Source: Streptomyces sp. NBRC 110611
GTDB lineage: Bacteria > Actinomycetota > Actinomycetes > Streptomycetales > Streptomycetaceae
NCBI RefSeq assembly: GCF_001590865.1
Contig: NZ_BBUY01000002.1
Location: 491,713 to 555,712, forward strand
Direction: 5' to 3'
DNA length: 64,000 nt
Part shown: piece after piece, positions 63,971 through 64,000 of the stretch
How positions within the stretch are numbered: position 1 is the first letter of the stretch
Layout of the letters: every line of letters begins with the position of its first letter
Notes under the pieces: generated by a model
Database searches by the model: none
Seen by the model: the letters and a program-made list of their open reading frames with translations, nothing else
What the model was told of the DNA's origin: nothing
Program-made: the position numbers and the translations under genes

Positions 63971-64000
63971 TCACACCTGCACGCGGCGCTCCACCACATC
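63971..64000 (-). CDS. thrS: Last codons of a gene entering from the right, probably threonyl-tRNA synthetase
   Basis: Only nine codons are visible, reading DVVERRVQV then TGA. The sequence alone cannot identify the protein. In actinobacteria thrS commonly precedes the HIT gene, and such a basic/hydrophobic tail fits, so thrS is an inference from context. Confidence 0.4.
   Translation of the reverse strand, partial: DVVERRVQV

Noticed and set aside
63971..64000. Confident thrS call
   Set aside because: Only nine codons are visible; the name rests on gene order alone, so confidence is kept low.

Overview
The window is a very GC-rich (roughly 70 % or more), densely packed actinobacterial chromosome segment, and the gene content points to Streptomyces. 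The key markers are bldD with its cyclic-di-GMP signature, the actinobacterial integration host factor, the PimA / PI-mannoside acyltransferase / PI-phosphate synthase trio, the zinc-less ribosomal protein S4, and the conserved order metK-coaBC-rpoZ-gmk-ihf-pyr-bldD-nusB-efp-aro-alaS-rpsD-hisS-relA-sec-ruv-pdx-pim. As known for this lineage, much of the order is shared with Mycobacterium (aro, alaS, hisS, relA, apt, secFD-yajC, ruvBAC, yebC, pdx, pimA, pgsA, HIT, thrS). This is core-chromosome housekeeping DNA, with one small accessory patch near the right end.

Layout. 1-6.3 kb: the N-terminal 600 codons of a helicase-motif-less PriA, then metK, coaBC, rpoZ, gmk and mIHF, all on the minus strand. 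6.3-16.5 kb: a complete de novo pyrimidine cluster, transcribed leftwards as pyrR-pyrB-pyrC-(PH-like membrane gene)-carA-carB-pyrD-pyrF. It makes UMP from glutamine, bicarbonate and aspartate. A PyrR-type RNA loop lies just before pyrR. 16.5-17.2 kb: the divergent developmental regulator bldD, whose promoter carries a perfect BldD box. 17.4-27.5 kb: nusB, efp, an aminopeptidase-P homologue, an ATPase, the shikimate genes aroQ-B-K-C-E, mltG and ruvX. 27.4-31.8 kb: alaS, two small membrane proteins and rpsD. 31.8-32.8 kb: a DUF2470 gene behind an iron-box-like palindrome. 32.8-39.6 kb: rarA, VKOR, hisS, a metallo-beta-lactamase-fold hydrolase, a peptidyl-prolyl isomerase and a DUF349 coiled-coil protein. 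39.6-49.1 kb: relA, apt, secF-secD-yajC and ruvB-ruvA-ruvC. 49.3-55.5 kb: yebC, pdxT-pdxS, an unknown membrane-anchored coiled-coil protein, and the three translationally coupled phosphatidylinositol-mannoside genes. 55.5-64 kb: an EF-G-like GTPase and an unknown membrane protein on the plus strand, then a minus-strand patch (IS982-type transposase remnant, excisionase-type HTH protein, EF-hand protein, beta-propeller lipoprotein, NodB-like protein), the HIT protein, and the last codons of a gene that is probably thrS.

Most genes lie on the minus strand in units with 4-base ATGA/GTGA overlaps, and strong GC-rich hairpins mark unit ends. The least explained items are a 168-bp nested inverted repeat at 55658-55825 that looks like a miniature mobile element, the iron-box/DUF2470 pair, several enzyme homologues lacking canonical catalytic residues (PriA, the PepP homologue, the EF-G-like protein, the NodB-like protein), and the accessory patch at 60.0-63.3 kb. 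I found no CRISPR array, tRNA, rRNA, biosynthetic cluster or complete insertion sequence.
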